Below are positions 61,320 to 64,000 of a DNA stretch of 64,000 nt, in pieces. The position numbers and the translations under genes are program-made. Positions within the stretch are counted from its first letter, which is position 1. Each line of letters starts with the position of its first letter. The notes under the pieces were generated by a model. The model made no database searches, was not told where the DNA came from, and worked only from the letters and a program-made list of their open reading frames with translations. This DNA comes from Bacteroidota bacterium. GTDB lineage: Bacteria; Bacteroidota; Bacteroidia; Cytophagales; Cyclobacteriaceae. The DNA is taken from the NCBI GenBank assembly GCA_024280115.1, contig JAJRQT010000081.1, forward strand, positions 1 through 64,000, given 5' to 3'.

Positions 61320-62201
61320 ATGAAAGCAATAATTACACTACTATTTATAGTCATTTTCCCGGTTTTAGCATTTTCACAAAATCCTCCGGAAGAAAACACT
61401 AACAAGGAAAAAAGTGAGCAAAAGGAGGAATTAGAAGGGAAAGAAAATGATTCTGATCAAAAAAATTCAAAGGAAGAAATTTACGGTAATGAGGATGCCG
61501 AAGAAAAATCTTCAGAACCGAAGACCTTTACTTTGGATGCCGATGATGCTGTATTGGAAGAAAAGGTGATAACAGAAGAAGCAGAACCAGTTGAAGTAGT
61601 CAATGAAATTAGTGAAACATCTCATAATACCCATCACCGATACAATGATGAAATCCAGACACTGGGAGGAAAAAATAGTCACCATGGAGGATTTGGGGCT
61701 GTGAGCTTCAGGGTGAGTGAATTCAATAATAAGGACATCATCATGGTGGGTTTCAGAGGTGGTTGGATCATCAACAGAGCCCTGGCAATAGGGTTTGAAG
61801 GTCATGGAATTATACCAACTGCTGAGTTCGAAGCTATTGATCCGGGTGTACCACTTAGAAGCCGATTCGTAGGGGGCTATGGTGGAATGTTTTTGGAACC
61901 CATAATATTTTCTAATAAGGTAGTTCATGTTACCTTTCCCATTGCAGGTGGAGCAGGTTGGTTGGGATATGTTGTTGACTGGGAACAACACAATAATTAC
62001 TATCCCAATGAACTGATTGATGAAGATATCTTTTGGTATGTAGAACCAGGGGCGGCGTTGGAGCTGAATGTAGCTAGAAATTTTCGGATAAATATGGGCG
62101 CCAGTTATCGATTTACCAGGGATGTGGCTTTAATTAATACATCGTCATCCGCCTTTGAAGCCTGGAATTATTTTCTCACCTTGAAGTTTGGAGGATTCTG
62201 A
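61320..62201 (+). CDS. Outer-membrane barrel protein with an acidic linker
   Basis: 293 residues from the ATG at 61320 (MKAIITLLFIVIFPVLAFSQ signal); an in-frame ATG at 61266 would add 18 unlikely residues. The first 90 mature residues are a Glu/Lys-rich, low-complexity linker (NTNKEKSEQKEELEGKENDSDQKN). A small beta barrel follows (about 125-293, FGAVSFRVSEFNNKDIIMVGFRGGWIINRALAIGFEGHGII, GGYGGMFLEPIIF, VARNFRINMGASYRF, AWNYFLTLKFGGF) with a terminal aromatic residue as outer-membrane signal. Family not recognised. Confidence 0.7.
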   Translation: MKAIITLLFIVIFPVLAFSQNPPEENTNKEKSEQKEELEGKENDSDQKNSKEEIYGNEDAEEKSSEPKTFTLDADDAVLEEKVITEEAEPVEVVNEISETSHNTHHRYNDEIQTLGGKNSHHGGFGAVSFRVSEFNNKDIIMVGFRGGWIINRALAIGFEGHGIIPTAEFEAIDPGVPLRSRFVGGYGGMFLEPIIFSNKVVHVTFPIAGGAGWLGYVVDWEQHNNYYPNELIDEDIFWYVEPGAALELNVARNFRINMGASYRFTRDVALINTSSSAFEAWNYFLTLKFGGF

Positions 62202-62402
62202 ACGATTGTATTTTATAATATTTTCCCTGAAGTTCTGACTCTGATCGGTCTGATTCTATTCCTTGTTGAATTGGATTGAGCTTCAGGTTTTTATTGTTTT
62301 ACAATCCGTTTACACAAAACACTTTCAGAGATATTTTAAAAACTAAGATAGAAGGTTCCATCAAAATAAAAGAGCTCCAAAAAGCTTAGAACTATTAAAA
62401 TT

Positions 62403-64000
62403 CTATGTCGATTTAACCAACACCAATTTCGACTTATCCGCTTCTGCGACTTTATTTATAAATTTTACAAAATTGATATATTCTTCGGGAGGGAATTCCC
62501 CTTTAACCAGTGAATATTTTCTTAAATATGTAATTCTTCCTTCCTCCAATATGACTTGTGATTCGTAATGGCCAAATGGAGATTCAATGCTTGTTTTTTC
62601 GGGGGTATATTCCAAATGATAACCTGATGGGATTTGAATATGCACCGTGTCAGTATCTATAAAAGGGTACCTTAAAGCGAATTCATATTTCCGTTCCTTT
62701 TGAGGGATTGAAGTAGAATTTGATTGATTGGAGACATTGGGTTGTATAAATAATCGTTTCCCACTCACTGATGCAAATCGATTTATGTTGACATTTATAG
62801 TTGCCCGGAACTCTGGAATTATTTTCTTCTTCTGGTCAAATTTAAAATCGGCCAAATCAAAGCTGGGGAAATCAAGGTTTTCATACAACCATTTCTTTTG
62901 TGCTTTTTCACCAATGTCTAGCAACCCGGAATAGTTGTCATACTGCAATCCTGTACATACTGTTGAAAAAGATACATTTGCACTTCCATCCTCATTAAGC
63001 GTTACAATAGTTTTTTGGATTTGCTGATTATCGGCCTGTCGATAAACCTTTGTATGTGCTATTTCACCGCCATTTTCATTTATGACCAAAACATCCCTGT
63101 CACCCGTAAAACTTCCCAAATAACCAAATGGATCATCCTGGCTTGTACATTCCAACCATATGGTATCCTGGTAATTTGGTACACATAATATCATGTGATT
63201 GAACTGATTACTCGGAAAATCCTTGTTGATATTTGATGTGCCTCTCCCGGCCTTTACCAGGGTATAATAAGATTCAATATCAGCCGATTTCAACATGGAT
63301 TTCATATAATTGCTTAGCGCTTTGCAATCGCCATAGCCTTTTGAGGCTACCTCTGTGGCGGGGAAAGTCTGCCATCCTCCAATGCCTAACTGGATACTTA
63401 TGTACCGTGTATTTGATTGAAGATATTCATAGATCTTCCGGATTTTTTCAGTCCGTGGAGATTCATTTTCGACCAAATCTTTAACTTTTATTGCATATTC
63501 TTCAGGTAATATATCCCTATCATCATTCAACCTTTTTTCCCAAGCACCGAATGAAGCCCAGTCCTTCATATTTCCCTCGTATCCTTCCATTTCAAATTCT
63601 GACGGGGCTGCCAATACAGTTGGTAATATTTCACTTAGATACGACATTCTTGACTCGCGCTGAATAGCTTCAAAACTTTCAAAATCCCATGAAACCACTT
63701 TTTTCCCATCAGCAATTTTTTCAACGGCTGTTGGTTAAATATTCAATTCCTCATACCGTAAATTATAATTTTCAGGTACCGTAATCTCGAGACTTGATTT
63801 TTGAGAAGAGATATTAAATCCTGAATATGGTCTCCAGCCCGGGAAAGACAAAATTCCATCTTTCTCAATTTCCACCTCATATTCAATGGTATATGGATAA
63901 TCAGGATATCTGAGATCGAAATATTTTATTCTGTTATCAGTATAAATTGAGAATCCATCAAACGAGGAATAATCTTTGATATCCTTATTTTTCAATTGGG
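62403..64000 (-). pseudogene. DUF3857/transglutaminase protein, interrupted by an in-frame stop and cut by the window end
   Basis: The 3' part (62403 to 63698) holds a transglutaminase-like core with IQLGIGGWQTFPATEVASKGYGDCKALSNYMKSML (catalytic Cys in GYGDC), FNHMILCVP (catalytic His), a DUF3858-like C-terminal part and a YIRNYM-free end VLVKST. The 5' part (63735 to the window edge) is the DUF3857 beta domain (YTIEYEVEIEKDGILSFPGWRPYSG). The two are in the same frame, with NI, a TAA at 63735-63737, then PTAVEKIADGKKVVSWDFESF continuing the homology. So a single gene carries one nonsense codon. It begins beyond 64000. Confidence 0.75.

Noticed and set aside
1-64000. CRISPR array, rRNA operon, prophage or full insertion sequence
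   Set aside because: No regular direct-repeat/spacer pattern, no rRNA sequence, no phage structural genes and no transposase were found on either strand.

Overview
The window is AT-rich chromosomal DNA from a member of the Bacteroidota, most like a marine or soil Cytophagales-type gliding bacterium. The evidence is the contiguous porP/sprF-gldK-gldL-gldM-gldN type IX secretion/gliding locus, a PorE-like lipoprotein, DUF4271 and PG_1098-type genes, and promoters of the Bacteroidota form (TTTG, about 19 bases, TAnnTTTG). Most of it is ordinary housekeeping sequence with accessory genes in between. I see no rRNA, CRISPR array, prophage or intact insertion sequence. There is one tRNA (Phe).

Layout. 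0-4.3 kb is a decaying accessory stretch: a sulfatase that has lost its C-terminus, an internally deleted zeta-toxin remnant with its small partner gene, and an ECF sigma factor with a membrane partner. 4.3-12.9 kb, all minus strand apart from the tRNA, holds a PurM-type AIR synthase, the PorE-like lipoprotein, a membrane Fe-S oxidoreductase operon, tRNA-Phe, and a dksA-like/scpB/rluB operon. 13-24 kb has an isoaspartyl peptidase, a large lamin-tail-domain secreted protein, asd plus a PG_1098-type methyltransferase, a cassette-like lipoprotein gene, a BlaI/BlaR1-type pair with a visible operator-promoter, and several small proteins. 24-39 kb holds hemW, a BamA-like barrel, DUF4271-hemD-porP/sprF-gldKLMN, aspS and hemB. 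40-45 kb has a B12-dependent class II ribonucleotide reductase behind a structured leader, a small ICMT-like membrane methyltransferase and a saccharopine-dehydrogenase-like protein.

45-57.4 kb is a plus-strand plant/algal polysaccharide module: GH78 alpha-L-rhamnosidase, uxaE, uxaC, kdgK, eda and a DctPQM TRAP transporter. Together these would release rhamnose, import uronates, interconvert galacturonate- and glucuronate-derived ketouronates, and cleave the phosphorylated product to pyruvate plus glyceraldehyde 3-phosphate. The fructuronate reductase and mannonate dehydratase steps (UxuB/UxuA) are not in the window. An orphan HicB-like antitoxin, a secreted unknown and an ORF6N protein interrupt the module. 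The ORF6N gene carries two copies of a 25-bp palindrome.

57.4-64 kb has a thioredoxin/glutaredoxin hybrid with a solitary groES, ruvX, a C-terminal processing protease whose stop codon abuts a 138-bp MITE-like element, an outer-membrane barrel protein, and a DUF3857/transglutaminase gene broken by an in-frame stop that runs off the window end.

No wholly new multi-gene system stands out. The most interesting items are the ORF6N gene with its paired palindromes, the MITE-like insertion, the rhamnosidase/uronate module with its inserted genes, and the zeta-toxin remnant. All identifications come from reading motifs in translated sequence; no database search was run.
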